Below are positions 26,811-36,545 of a DNA stretch of 64,000 bases, one piece after another. The stretch's first letter is position 1. The number at the start of each line of letters is the position of its first letter. Origin of the DNA: Pseudonocardia oroxyli (GTDB lineage Bacteria > Actinomycetota > Actinomycetes > Mycobacteriales > Pseudonocardiaceae); the NCBI RefSeq assembly GCF_900102195.1, contig NZ_FNBE01000002.1, positions 1-64,000 of the forward strand. The letters run 5' to 3'. The notes under the pieces are model-generated. The model saw only the letters and a program-made list of their open reading frames with translations. It made no database searches and was not told the DNA's origin. Made by a program: the position numbers and the translations under genes.

Positions 26811-29039
26811 ATGTCCCTCCCGTTGGTCGACTGGCTGCGTGCCCAGGACGACGAGATGCTCGCCGGGCTGCTGCGGCTGCGGCCGGACCTCGCCGTGCCG
26901 CCGCCCGCCGACCTCTCGGTGCTCGCCACCCGCGCGGGCGTCCGGGCGTCGGTGCACCGGGTCTGCGACGAGCTGGACACGGTCACCCTGGCCGTCCTCG
27001 AGGCGCTCGTGGTCGCCGACGCCGACCACACCCCCGTCGGGCGTGACGAGGTCGCCGCCCTGCTGGGCCCCGACGTGCCCGCAGCCGCCCTGGACGCCTC
27101 GCTGGCGCTCCTGCGCGAGCGCGCGCTGGTCTGGGACGCGGAGGACGAACTGCGGCTCGTACCCGCCGCCCGGGACGTCGTGCCCGCCTTCCCCGGCAAC
27201 CTCGGCCGCCGTGCGGGCGGGCCCGCGGCGTCGAGCGAGCTGCCCGCACTGCTCGCGGCCCTGCCGGAGGAGGAGACCCGGGTGCTCGCCGCGCTGGTCG
27301 CGGGACCGCCGATCGGGCGCAGCCGCTCGGCCACCGATCCGGAGAGCCCGGTCGGGCGGCTGCTCGCCAAGGGGCTGCTGATCCGGGTGGACTCGGAGAC
27401 CGTCGAGCTGCCGCAGCAGGTCGGGATCGCGATGCGCGGCGACCGCCCGCTGGGCGAGATCGCCGCGACGGCGCCCACCCCGGACACGAAGACCTGGCCC
27501 GCCGCGCAGGTCGACGGCACCGCGGGTGGCGCGGCCCTGGAGTTCCTCCGCCGCATGGAGCGGCTCATCGAGCTGTGGGGCAGCGCCCCGCCGCCCGTGC
27601 TGCGTTCCGGCGGGCTGGGTGTCCGCGATCTCAAACGGGCCGCGCGCGAGCTCGAGACCGACGAGGCGGGTGCCGCCCTGATCGTCGAGCTGGCCCTCGC
27701 GGCGGACCTGGTGGGGGAGGGCGACGGTCCCCACCCCGACTGGATGCCGACGACCACCGCGGACGTCTGGGCCGCGGGCGGGCCCGAGCAGCGCTGGACG
27801 ACCCTCGCGCGGGCCTGGCTGGAGCTGCCGCGGCTGCCCGGGCTCGTGGGGCGCCGGGACGACCAGGACCGCCCGATCAACGCGCTGTCGGAGGTGCTGC
27901 GCCGTCCGCTCGCCCCCCGGGACCGCCGCCGGGTCCTGGAAGCCCTCGCCGGCTTCCCGCCCGGCACCGCGGTGCGCCGCCCCGAGGACCTGGCCGAGCT
28001 GCTGGCCTGGCTCGCGCCGCGGCGCGGCGGGCGGTTGCGGGACGAGATCGTGCAGTGGACCCTCGCCGAGGGCACCGTGCTCGGGGTCGTGGCGCTCGAC
28101 GCCGTGTCCGCGCCCGGCCGGGCCCTGCTGGAGACCCCGGACACCACCCCGGTCGTCGCGGCGCTGCGGGCGGTGCTCCCCGAGCCGGTCGAGACGGTGC
28201 TGGTGCAGGCCGACCTCACCGCCGTGGCGCCCGGCCCGTTGGTGCCGTGGCTGGCTCGCGAGCTGCGGCTGATGGCGGACGTCGAGTCCGCGGGCGGGGC
28301 GACGGTCTACCGGTTCACCGAGGCCAGCGTGCGCCGGGCGCTGGACGCGGGCCGCTCCGCCACCGACCTCGCCGACCTGCTGGCCGAACGTTCGTCCACG
28401 CCCATCCCGCAGGCGCTGACCTACCTGATCGACGACGTCGGGCGCAGGCACGGCAGGCTGCGCGGCGGCGTCGCGTCCTCGTTCCTGCGGTCGGACGACG
28501 AGGTCCTGCTCTCCGAGGTCCTGGCGAACCCGGAGGTGGCGGGCCTGGAGCTGCGCCGGATCGCACCGACCGTGGCGGTGAGCGTCGCACCGCTCGCCGA
28601 GGTGCTCGACGGGCTGCGTTCCGCAGGCTTCTCACCCGCCGCGGAGGACGCCACGGGCGGGGTGCTCGATCTCGGGCCGCGCGGGGCCCGCACCGACCCG
28701 CGGGGTCCGCGGGCCCGGCTGTCGGTGCCGGACCCGTCCGGTGAACGGCTCGACGCCGTCGTCGCCAAGATGCGGGCCGGGGACGCGCTGGTCGCCGCCC
28801 GGCGCGGGGCGGGGGAGCGGCTGGGGTCCACGCACACCCTCGCGACGCTCCAGCAGGCCGTCCGGGCGCGACAGCGGGTCTGGATCGGCTACGTCGACGG
28901 GCACGGCGTGCAGGGCGAGCGGGTGTTGACCCCGGTCAGCGTCGGCGGCGGCGTGGTCGAGGGCCGGGACGCGGTCGACGGCGAGCTGCACCGCCTCCCG
29001 CTGCACCGCATCACGAAGATCGCGATGGTCACCGACTAG
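26811..29039 (+). CDS. Helicase-associated domain protein (XPB partner type)
   Basis: A 742-residue protein with no Walker motifs. It has winged-helix-like segments in the first ~250 residues, a Helicase_C_3/XPB-associated region around residues 470-630 (VETVLVQADLTAVAPGPL, VYRFTEASVRRALDAGRSA) and a WYL-like C-terminus (RQRVWIGYVDGHG, PLHRITKIAMV). Actinobacteria usually encode this protein beside the XPB/Ercc3 helicase, as in M. tuberculosis Rv0862c-Rv0861c. Here the helicase lies 7.5 kb away across the cvn operon. A DNA-repair or transcription role is inferred. Confidence 0.8.
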   Translation: MSLPLVDWLRAQDDEMLAGLLRLRPDLAVPPPADLSVLATRAGVRASVHRVCDELDTVTLAVLEALVVADADHTPVGRDEVAALLGPDVPAAALDASLALLRERALVWDAEDELRLVPAARDVVPAFPGNLGRRAGGPAASSELPALLAALPEEETRVLAALVAGPPIGRSRSATDPESPVGRLLAKGLLIRVDSETVELPQQVGIAMRGDRPLGEIAATAPTPDTKTWPAAQVDGTAGGAALEFLRRMERLIELWGSAPPPVLRSGGLGVRDLKRAARELETDEAGAALIVELALAADLVGEGDGPHPDWMPTTTADVWAAGGPEQRWTTLARAWLELPRLPGLVGRRDDQDRPINALSEVLRRPLAPRDRRRVLEALAGFPPGTAVRRPEDLAELLAWLAPRRGGRLRDEIVQWTLAEGTVLGVVALDAVSAPGRALLETPDTTPVVAALRAVLPEPVETVLVQADLTAVAPGPLVPWLARELRLMADVESAGGATVYRFTEASVRRALDAGRSATDLADLLAERSSTPIPQALTYLIDDVGRRHGRLRGGVASSFLRSDDEVLLSEVLANPEVAGLELRRIAPTVAVSVAPLAEVLDGLRSAGFSPAAEDATGGVLDLGPRGARTDPRGPRARLSVPDPSGERLDAVVAKMRAGDALVAARRGAGERLGSTHTLATLQQAVRARQRVWIGYVDGHGVQGERVLTPVSVGGGVVEGRDAVDGELHRLPLHRITKIAMVTD

Positions 29040-29100
29040 GCAGTGTGGGGCCACCACTGTCGTTTCGGGCCCCCGAACGACAGTGGTGGCTCCACACTGC
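29040..29100. terminator. Long hairpin, GTGTGGnGCCAC family, convergent gene end
   Basis: Arms of about 29-30 nt (29040-29069 and 29072-29100) pair along GTGTGGGGCCACCACTGTCG with one bulge and one G-U. It fills the gap between the helicase-associated gene and cvnD. A near copy lies at 57276-57337. Confidence 0.65.
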
Positions 29101-29105
29101 GACGG

Positions 29106-29747
29106 TCAGCGGGCTCCGGCCGCCATGCGGGCCTGCATCGCGTGCTGGACCAGGGCGATGAGCGCGTTCTTCGTGCTCTCGCGCTGGCGGGCGTCGCACG
29201 TGATGATCGGGACGCTGGGGTCGATCGACATGGCCTCGCGGACGTCCTCGACGCGGTGCTGCTGCAGGCCGTCGAAGGCGTTCAGCCCCACGACGTAGGG
29301 CAGGTTGCGGTCCTCGAAGAAGTCGATGGCCGAGAAGCAGTCCGCCAGCCTGCGGGTGTCGACCAGCACGACCGCGCCGATGGCGCCGCGCACGAGGTCG
29401 TCCCACATGAACCAGAAGCGGTGCTGGCCGGGCGTCCCGAACAGGTACAGGATCAGGTCCGAGTCCAGCGAGACACGGCCGAAGTCCATGGCCACCGTGG
29501 TGGTCTGCTTGTTCGGCGTGGCGCTCAGGTCGTCGTGACCGGCGCTCGCCTCGGTCATCACGGCCTCGGTCGTCAGCGGGTCGATCTCCGACACCGAGCC
29601 GACGAACGTGGTCTTGCCGACGCCGAAACCGCCCGCCACCACGATCTTCGCCGAGATGGTGGTGGGGCCCGGCCGGTGGACGGGCGCGGGCTGGGGCGGG
29701 CGGGCCATCGCGGGCCCGCCGGGGAAGCTAGAGCCGACGGAGTCCAC
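29106..29747 (-). CDS. Ras-like GTP-binding protein CvnD
   Basis: A 213-residue small GTPase. G1/P-loop is VVAGGFGVGKTTFVGSVSE, and the switch region LYLFGTPGQHRFWFMWDDLV has the family's FGTPGQ in place of DxxG. GLNAFDG stands where NKxD is expected. The first ~30 residues are Pro-rich. CvnD proteins act with the Cvn kinase, roadblock and DUF742 proteins as a membrane-linked G-protein-like complex. GTG at 29747 lies inside the end of cvnC (20-nt overlap). It is the last gene of cvnABCD. Confidence 0.88.
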   Translation of the reverse strand: MDSVGSSFPGGPAMARPPQPAPVHRPGPTTISAKIVVAGGFGVGKTTFVGSVSEIDPLTTEAVMTEASAGHDDLSATPNKQTTTVAMDFGRVSLDSDLILYLFGTPGQHRFWFMWDDLVRGAIGAVVLVDTRRLADCFSAIDFFEDRNLPYVVGLNAFDGLQQHRVEDVREAMSIDPSVPIITCDARQRESTKNALIALVQHAMQARMAAGAR

Positions 29748-30366
29748 TCAACACCCTTTCCATCAGTGCGAGATCCGGCTCGGTGCCGGTGCTGCTCGCG
29801 GTCTGGTGCACGGTCACCACGCCGAGCCCGGCCATGTCGCCGAGCAGCACCCGGGCGACGCCGAGCGGGATGGCCAGCAGCGCGGCGATCTCGGCGACCG
29901 ACCGGGGCTGGTCGCAGAGATCGGCGACGGAGCGGTGCTCCATCTGCAGGAGCCCGAGCTGCTCACGGCCCTGCGGGCTCGTCGAGACCAGGGTCTCGAT
30001 GGCGAGGTCGAAGTTCGCCTTCGTGCGGCCCCGGGTCCACGCGTAGGGCCGGACGGCGGCCGCCCCGGCGGCGGGGGCGACGAGCATCTCGTCCCGGATG
30101 GGCTCGATGGGGCCGGTCTCGTACGTGCCGTAGCCCGAGCCCGCGAACGACGCGTCCGCACCCGACGGGGGCGCGCCGGGCGCCGCCGGGAACGGCGGCG
30201 GGGTCGGGGGAGCCTGGTCGAATCGACCCTGCTCGTCCTCGTCGCGACGCCTGCCCCACCGCTTGCGTCTGCGGGGCCGCTTCGCGTCGAGGCTGAAGCC
30301 GTTCATCACGTCCGCGAACGTCGGCTCCTGGGGACGCTGGGACGCGTCGTCGGGACCGCTGGTCAT
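29728..30366 (-). CDS. DUF742 protein CvnC
   Basis: A 212-residue protein whose C-terminal ~120 residues form the DUF742 domain: VRPYAWTRGRTKANFDLAIE, LCDQPRSVAEIAALLAIPLGVARVLLGDMAGLG. The N-terminal ~90 residues are basic then Pro/Gly-rich (AKRPRRRKRWGRRRDED), which is longer than in short family members. DUF742 has a winged-helix-like fold and partners CvnA, B and D. ATG start. It overlaps cvnD. Confidence 0.87.
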   Translation of the reverse strand: MTSGPDDASQRPQEPTFADVMNGFSLDAKRPRRRKRWGRRRDEDEQGRFDQAPPTPPPFPAAPGAPPSGADASFAGSGYGTYETGPIEPIRDEMLVAPAAGAAAVRPYAWTRGRTKANFDLAIETLVSTSPQGREQLGLLQMEHRSVADLCDQPRSVAEIAALLAIPLGVARVLLGDMAGLGVVTVHQTASSTGTEPDLALMERVLSGLRRL

Positions 30367-30438
30367 CGGATCTCACCTGCCTCGCCGGTCGTTCGTCGGA
30401 CGGATGGACATGCTCTCGCGAGCGGGGTCGGCGCGCGC

Positions 30439-30861
30439 TCAGGGCCCGAAGGAGCCCTGCAGCTCGGCCCGCAGCTCCGGGGTGAGCAGCTGGCCGACCC
30501 GGTCGACCAGCAGCGTCATCTCGTAGCCGATCAGGCCGATGTCGCAGCTCGGGGACGCGAGCACGGCCAGGCACGAGCCGTCGCTGATGGACATGAGCAG
30601 GACGATCCCGCGGTCCATCTCCACCACGGTCTGCACGACGCCGCCCGCGTCGAAGCAGCGGGCCGCGCCCTGGGTCAGGCTGACCAGCCCGGACGCCACC
30701 GCGGCGAGCTGGTCGGCACGGTCGCGGGGGAGCCGGTCGGACGCCGTGAGCAGCAGCCCGTCGGCGGAGACGACGATCGCGTGGGCGACCCCGGGGACCT
30801 TCTCCGCGAAGTTGGTGACCAGCCATCCGAACCGGCTGGGCTGAGTCTGTGGTGCGGTCAC
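30439..30861 (-). CDS. Roadblock/LC7-domain protein CvnB
   Basis: A 140-residue roadblock/LC7 protein: [85 protein letters not shown]. In conservons it probably serves as GTPase-activating or scaffold partner of CvnD. The GTG at 30861 has AAGGAGG 7 nt upstream. It starts 28 nt after cvnA. Confidence 0.9.
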   Translation of the reverse strand: MTAPQTQPSRFGWLVTNFAEKVPGVAHAIVVSADGLLLTASDRLPRDRADQLAAVASGLVSLTQGAARCFDAGGVVQTVVEMDRGIVLLMSISDGSCLAVLASPSCDIGLIGYEMTLLVDRVGQLLTPELRAELQGSFGP

Positions 30862-30889
30862 GCCGCGGCCTCCTTGCGCTGCTGCCGGA

Positions 30890-33800
30890 TCATCGGTTCT
30901 CCTCGTTCTGCTGCTCGTTCGGGCCCGGGGCGGACCTGCTGCGCAGCCTGCTCTCCCGGCCCTGCCGGACCCCCTGCTGGTAGCTCGCGAGCCGACCACG
31001 GATGGCCTCGGCGTTGCGGGCCGGTCCCGACGGCGGGGCCAGTACCGCGGATCCTGCCGCGTTGCCCGGGACGAGCCGCGCGCGGGGCCTGCGCTTGGGC
31101 AGGCCCGCGTCCGTGGTCTCGGCCTGCTTGTCCGACTCCGCAGCCGTGGCCTGCGCCGTCGCGTCCGCGACCCGCCAGCCCTCGTCCGCGGCGGTGGCGA
31201 ACACCGGGGGCTGTGCGGGCTCCTCCGGAGCCGCCGAGCCGTCCTCCGCCCAGCGGACCGGGACGTCTCCGTTGGATCGGAACCAGGCCGACGCGATCTC
31301 CTCGAAGATCGGCGTGGTCTGGCCCAGGTCGAACCCGGACGGCCTGCTCGGGGCGGGGCCTGCGCCCGTGCTGCCCGGCAGCCCCGCGTCGTCCGCGGGG
31401 GGTTGGGGCCGAGCCGGTCGCTGCGGCGGTCCGGCCGGGCCGGGCCGGGCTGCCGCCCCGTTCCCGGCATGTCCGTTCCCGATGTGGCCGTTTCCGTTCG
31501 GGGTCGGGCCGTACGGAGTGGGTCCGTTCGGACGGGGGGCCTGCGGCGGGCGACCCGCGGGGCCGCCGAAGGCACCGCCCGCGAACGGGGCGGGGGCGCT
31601 GAACGGCGTGGGCCGCCTGCGGCCGTCGTCCGTCGGGCGGGGTCCCTCGCCCAGTCGGACCGGACCGCCCTGGCCGTTCTGGCCGGTGCCGTTCTGGTCA
31701 GTGCCGTTCGGACCGGTGCCGTTGGGGACGGTGCCGTTCGGACCGGTGCCGTTGGGGACGGTGCCGTTCGGAGCCGATGCGGGCAGGCCGTTCCGTTCCG
31801 TGCCGGTGGGGCCCGTGTCGCCCTGCCCGGGGGCGGTCGACGACCGTCCGGTCGGGGCCGACTCGCCGGTAGGGCTCGTGCCGTACGGGCGGGCTCCCCG
31901 GTTCGCGCCGGGGGTGCGCAGCGGCAGGCCCGCGGCGCCGGTCTCGGGTCGGCTCGGGTCGGGCCGAGACGTGTCGGGTCGGCTGGTCTCGGGTCGACCG
32001 CTCTCGCCCTGCGCGGGCTCGGGACGGTCGGTGCCGGGGCGCCGGTCGACGGCGTGCTCCGCGCCGGTGCTCTCGGCCCGCGTGTCGTCTGCCGAGTCGC
32101 TGCCGGCGGACCCCGTCGTGGTGTCGGTGCCGTCGTCCCCACCACGCGACTCGTCACCGCGCGACCCGGCACCGTTCCGCGCCGGGCCGGGAGCCGTGGA
32201 GCTCGGGGTGGACGTGGTCGCGCCGGTGTCGGTCGGGCCGGCGCCGAACGCCTCGGCCGCGGTGTCGGGCGCCGGGTCGGCGGCCCGGCTGGGCCGCCGG
32301 GACTCGAAGCCGCCCGGGCGCCGGAGCTGACCGGTCGTCTGGGTGTCCCCGGGGGTGGAGGCGGCGAACAGGCCGTCCGTCCCTCCGGTCGGCGCCTGAC
32401 GGGGGCGGCGGGGCGTGCGCTGAGGCAGTCCCGCCGGTCCGATCGGCGGGTTCTCCCGCGGTGCGGGAGGACCGCTCAGGCGGCCGGTGGAGGGCTCCTC
32501 CGCGCCGCGCCCGGGTAGCAGCCCGCCGGGCGAGCCGAGCGCGGGCCGCCGGTCGGCGGGCCTGCCCGGCGACAGCGGCCTGCGCTGCGGGAAACCGGTA
32601 CCGGGCTGCTCGGCAGCCGACCGCTCGGTGTCCGACCGCTCGGTGTCCGACCGCTCGGTGTCCGGCCGCTCGGTGTCCGGCCGCTCGGCCGCCGGCTGCT
32701 CGGCAGCGGGCCGCTCGGAGCCGAGACGCTCGGAGCCGGGCCGCTCGGAGCCGGGCCGCTCGGAGTCGGTCGAGTCCGTGCGCTCGCCCCGACCGAGCGC
32801 GGCACCGCCGAGGGCGGCCGCACCCAGTGCGGCCGCGCCCAGCGCACCCGCGCCGGCGGCCCGGGTCGAGTCGCCCGCCCGGGTCGAGTCGGTGTCCGGC
32901 CCGGGCCGGGCGGAGTCGAGGGCCGAGTCCGCGCTCTCGGAGGAGTCGCCGCCGGACGAGTCCCGACCGCCTCCGAGCAGGTCGTGCGCACGGCCCGAGT
33001 CGGTGTCGGCCGAGTCGACGGTGGACGGGTCGCCGCCCGCCTCCGCGCCGTCCGTGTCCTTCTCGGACGGCTCCGCGGAACGCGGCCGGCCCAGGCTCGC
33101 CTGCGCACCGGTCGACTCCGCCGCCGCGGCAGGGGCGCCCGCCGGAGGCGTGCCGTCCTCGGCCGCGTCCGCGGTCTTCGACACGCCCGTGCCCGCGGCG
33201 CCCGTGCCGAACGCCGTGGCCCCGGTCGTGGGGCCGGTGGCCGACCCTGCTCCGGCCGAGGAGCCGGGGCGCCGGGTCGGCAGCCCGCCGGTCTCCCGCG
33301 GGGAGGTGCCCTCGTCGAGGGCGGACGCGCCCTCGCCGCTGCGCGCACCGCTCGGGCCGGCCTCGCGCCTCGGCAGCTCCGAGGGGAACCGTGTGGTGTG
33401 CTCGCTCTCGCCGGAGTCGAACTCCGCGGCGGCCGCGGTCTCCGGATCGGCGGTGGCGTCCGCGGTGTCGGGCGTCTCCGGGGTGTGGGCGCCCTCGTCC
33501 CTACCGCGCCGCAGGGCCGAGGCGCCGGCGAGGCCGGCCGCGCCCGCGGCGAGACCCGCGGCCCGACCGGTCGGGGCCGGACCCTCGGACTCCGCAGGCT
33601 CCGCGGTCTCCGCGCCGCGCGGCGTGCCGTTGACCCCGCGCGGGGTGCGCTTGGGCAGCTCGGCGGGGCCGGTGAAGGCCGACGGCACCGCGGTCGGGGT
33701 GCCGTTCGTGGGCGGCGCCGGGTCACCGGTCGGGGGCCTGCGCAGGCTCTCCACCGGCCACGGGCCGCGCTCGGGGCCGGCGGGCCGCGAAGCCTGCGCG

Positions 33801-36046
33801 GCCTCGTCGCCCTCCTCCGGGGGGACGGGAGCGGGCCGCCGCCCGGGGGCCCCGTTGCCGTTGACCGGAGGTGTGGGCGGGCGACCCGCGCCGAAGGCGG
33901 GGGCCGGGCTCATCGGGCCGTCGTCCCCCGCCACCAGCGAGGACAGCGAGCGACCGTTGCCGGTCGACGGGCGCTGCTCGGGCAGGCTCGGCGAACCGGA
34001 CGGCGCGGACGGCGCGGATGGCGCGGACGCGGGCAGTGCCGGGGCGCCGCCGAAGGCCGCGGCCGGGGCCACACGCGCGGTCGCGCCGGCCCGCGCGGGC
34101 CGCCGGTCCACCGGCTCGGCCGTGGGGACGAGGTTCGCCGGGACGGCCACCGATGCCGTCAGACCGCCGCCGGTGCCACCGGAGACTCCGCCGCCCAGCC
34201 GGACGCCGAGCCCGTGGCGGTTCGCCAGGCGACCGACCACGAACAGACCCATCCGGCGGGAGGCCGACACGTCGACCGCGGCGGGCTGGCTCAGCCGCTG
34301 GTTCGCCTCGGACAGCTCGTGGTCGGCCATGCCAACGCCGCGGTCCGCGATCTCGACGAACAGCGAGCCGTCGTTCGCCCGGGTCGTGCTCATGACGACC
34401 TGGGAGTCCGGCGGGGAGAAGTTCGTGGCGTTGTCGAGCAGCTCGGCCAGCAGGTGGACGAGGTCGGACGCCGCGCGGCCCGCGACCGTCGCCACGGGCG
34501 GCGGCTGCACGACGACGCGCTGGTACTGCTCGATCTCCGACACCGCGGCCCGCAGCACGTCCACCACCGGGACCGGGGCGACGTTCCGCTTCGTGAGGTC
34601 GGTACCCGCGAGGACCAGCAGGTTCTCGGAGTTGCGCCGCATACGGGTGGCGAGGTGGTCCAGCTGGAAGAGGTTCGACAGCTGGTCCGGGTCCTGCTCG
34701 TTGCTCTCCAGCTGCTCGATCAGCTGCAGCTGGCGCTCGACGAGCGCCTGCGACCGGCGGGAGAGGTTGACGAACATGTTGGACACGTTCGACTGCAGGG
34801 CGGCCTGGTCGGCGGCGAGGCGGATGGCCTGGCCGTGCACGGCGTCGAACGCGCGGGCCACCTGGCCGACCTCGTCCCGGCCCGTGAGCGGCACCGGCTC
34901 GACCATCGCGTTCAGCGGCTGGCCCGAGCGCATGCTCTCGACGGCGGCGGGGAGCTTGCGCTCCGCCACGTCGAGCGCGGAGCGGCGCAGGATCCGCAGG
35001 GAGCGGATCAGGCTGCGGGCGAGCAGGACGATGATCGCGATGCCGAGCAGCACGCCCAGCATCAGGATCACGGAGTTGACGCCCGCCTGGTTGCCCGCGT
35101 TCTCCTGCGCGGCGATGCTCGTGGCGTCCAGCTCGCCACCGACCCCCTGGGCGGCGCGGTCCACCACGGCGACCGAGTTCGCGTAGGCCGTGTCCCAGGC
35201 CGCGAGGTCGGCGGTGACGGGCCTGCCCGCCGGCGTGGCCATGATCGCGGTCTTCAGCCGCTCGCGCTCGACGTTCGCCGCGTCGGTGGCGAAGTTGCCG
35301 TAGTCGCCGAGCTGGTCCGGGGTGAGCGCGACCTGGTAGTCGGCGAAGGCCGAGGTGAACGCCGCGTCGGTGCCCGTGACCACGATCCGGTCCGGTTCTC
35401 GCAGCTCACCCGCGACGATGGCCCCCGCGAGCGTGGTGTGCTGCAGGGCCAGGGCCTCCCGCGCCTCGGACGTGGCGGTGAGCGCATCGCCCAGCCCCGC
35501 GCCGTCCGCGGTGGCGGCCTGCCGGATCAGGGCGCGTTCGAGCACGCCCGCACGCTCGATGATCGAGGTGTAGCGGCTCCGCACGTCGTCCGTGCTGACG
35601 AGCGAGTTGCCCGCCTCCGAGCGCAGCACCGGGAGCTGGGTGAACCCGCCCTCGGCGTTCTGCAGGGCCGTGGTGCTCGACGCGTCCAGCAGGTCGGGGG
35701 CCGCGATCGCGCTGCGCACCCGGTCCAGTGACGCGTCGCTCGCCGCGACGGCCTGGTCGAGCGCTCCGCGGTCGCCCTGGCGCCCGCCGGCGACGAAAAG
35801 GACCGCGGCGTTCCGCTCGGCCTGCAGCAGCTGCGAGGTCTCGCTCACCCCCGCCCGGATGTCGAGCAGTCGGTTGTCCTCGCCGAGCTGGGCGGCGACC
35901 CCGGCCTGGTCGGAGATCCGGAGCACACCCAGCACGAGCGCGAGCACCGTGGGCACGAGGCCGACGGCCACGAGCTTGGCGGCGAGGCTCCAGTTGCGGG
36001 GGTTCAGCCGCTCCGACCACGCGGGGTCGCGTTCGGTGCTGGTCAC
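30890..36046 (-). CDS. Giant nitrate/nitrite-sensing-type sensor kinase CvnA
   Basis: A 1718-residue membrane kinase. The first helix ([21 protein letters not shown]) lies near residues 24-45, an extracytoplasmic NIT-like sensor follows to ~320, and the second helix ([20 protein letters not shown]) near 325-347. HAMP and a helical region come next, then an ATPase domain ([50 protein letters not shown]) ending about residue 635. The remaining ~1080 residues are disordered, Pro/Gly/Ser/Thr-rich and repetitive ([30 protein letters not shown]). GTG 36046 has AGGGAGA upstream. The tail is unusually long for the family. Confidence 0.88.
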   Translation of the reverse strand: MTSTERDPAWSERLNPRNWSLAAKLVAVGLVPTVLALVLGVLRISDQAGVAAQLGEDNRLLDIRAGVSETSQLLQAERNAAVLFVAGGRQGDRGALDQAVAASDASLDRVRSAIAAPDLLDASSTTALQNAEGGFTQLPVLRSEAGNSLVSTDDVRSRYTSIIERAGVLERALIRQAATADGAGLGDALTATSEAREALALQHTTLAGAIVAGELREPDRIVVTGTDAAFTSAFADYQVALTPDQLGDYGNFATDAANVERERLKTAIMATPAGRPVTADLAAWDTAYANSVAVVDRAAQGVGGELDATSIAAQENAGNQAGVNSVILMLGVLLGIAIIVLLARSLIRSLRILRRSALDVAERKLPAAVESMRSGQPLNAMVEPVPLTGRDEVGQVARAFDAVHGQAIRLAADQAALQSNVSNMFVNLSRRSQALVERQLQLIEQLESNEQDPDQLSNLFQLDHLATRMRRNSENLLVLAGTDLTKRNVAPVPVVDVLRAAVSEIEQYQRVVVQPPPVATVAGRAASDLVHLLAELLDNATNFSPPDSQVVMSTTRANDGSLFVEIADRGVGMADHELSEANQRLSQPAAVDVSASRRMGLFVVGRLANRHGLGVRLGGGVSGGTGGGLTASVAVPANLVPTAEPVDRRPARAGATARVAPAAAFGGAPALPASAPSAPSAPSGSPSLPEQRPSTGNGRSLSSLVAGDDGPMSPAPAFGAGRPPTPPVNGNGAPGRRPAPVPPEEGDEAAQASRPAGPERGPWPVESLRRPPTGDPAPPTNGTPTAVPSAFTGPAELPKRTPRGVNGTPRGAETAEPAESEGPAPTGRAAGLAAGAAGLAGASALRRGRDEGAHTPETPDTADATADPETAAAAEFDSGESEHTTRFPSELPRREAGPSGARSGEGASALDEGTSPRETGGLPTRRPGSSAGAGSATGPTTGATAFGTGAAGTGVSKTADAAEDGTPPAGAPAAAAESTGAQASLGRPRSAEPSEKDTDGAEAGGDPSTVDSADTDSGRAHDLLGGGRDSSGGDSSESADSALDSARPGPDTDSTRAGDSTRAAGAGALGAAALGAAALGGAALGRGERTDSTDSERPGSERPGSERLGSERPAAEQPAAERPDTERPDTERSDTERSDTERSAAEQPGTGFPQRRPLSPGRPADRRPALGSPGGLLPGRGAEEPSTGRLSGPPAPRENPPIGPAGLPQRTPRRPRQAPTGGTDGLFAASTPGDTQTTGQLRRPGGFESRRPSRAADPAPDTAAEAFGAGPTDTGATTSTPSSTAPGPARNGAGSRGDESRGGDDGTDTTTGSAGSDSADDTRAESTGAEHAVDRRPGTDRPEPAQGESGRPETSRPDTSRPDPSRPETGAAGLPLRTPGANRGARPYGTSPTGESAPTGRSSTAPGQGDTGPTGTERNGLPASAPNGTVPNGTGPNGTVPNGTGPNGTDQNGTGQNGQGGPVRLGEGPRPTDDGRRRPTPFSAPAPFAGGAFGGPAGRPPQAPRPNGPTPYGPTPNGNGHIGNGHAGNGAAARPGPAGPPQRPARPQPPADDAGLPGSTGAGPAPSRPSGFDLGQTTPIFEEIASAWFRSNGDVPVRWAEDGSAAPEEPAQPPVFATAADEGWRVADATAQATAAESDKQAETTDAGLPKRRPRARLVPGNAAGSAVLAPPSGPARNAEAIRGRLASYQQGVRQGRESRLRSRSAPGPNEQQNEENR

Positions 36047-36545
36047 GTCAACGTCTCCCTGATGTGGCTGGCGGCTCCGACCCTGACACGCCCGACCGAC
36101 GATTCGCGCCCCATGTGCAGCTGTGCGAGCCCAGTCGCCCGCCACCAGCGACCAGTGGCCGAGCGGCTCGCACGCGTGTTCGGCGAGATCGGGGGCGGTG
36201 CGGGGGAGCGGACGGGGTGCGCGGGGGTGGGTACTGCGGTGATCGTTCGGGCCTTCCTGGGCGGAGCCGACGGGAGCCTGCCGGGGGTGGTCGGGCTCTC
36301 GTCCAGCGGATTCCGCGACACGCGGTGGCCGAGACGAGGCCCCTGCGGGGAGCGGGGAATAGGATCGAGTCGGCACACGTACGTACTGCGGTGGGTGCGC
36401 GGTCAGCATAACCGGCGGTGGCGCTGCGACCACCCCGTCCGGGCGAGTCGTCCACACCCCCGACCGGGTGGCGCAGTCACCGACCGCTCACCGTGCGTAG
36501 GTAGCCGCCCGGCTCAGCGTGACCGGATTCAGGAGGGACCCCCGC
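36047..36545. other. Divergent intergenic region between cvnA and the XPB helicase
   Basis: About 500 nt without a convincing gene; short frames here lack family character. A TAGGAT hexamer at 36360-36365 could be a -10 for the helicase with a long leader. I saw no RNA gene or clear operator. Confidence 0.5.

Noticed and set aside
31002..35731. Very long open frames on the strand opposite cvnA (several hundred codons each)
   Set aside because: They are Arg/Gly/Ala-rich shadows of the disordered cvnA tail, without family motifs or ribosome-binding sites. High GC keeps the opposite frames open.
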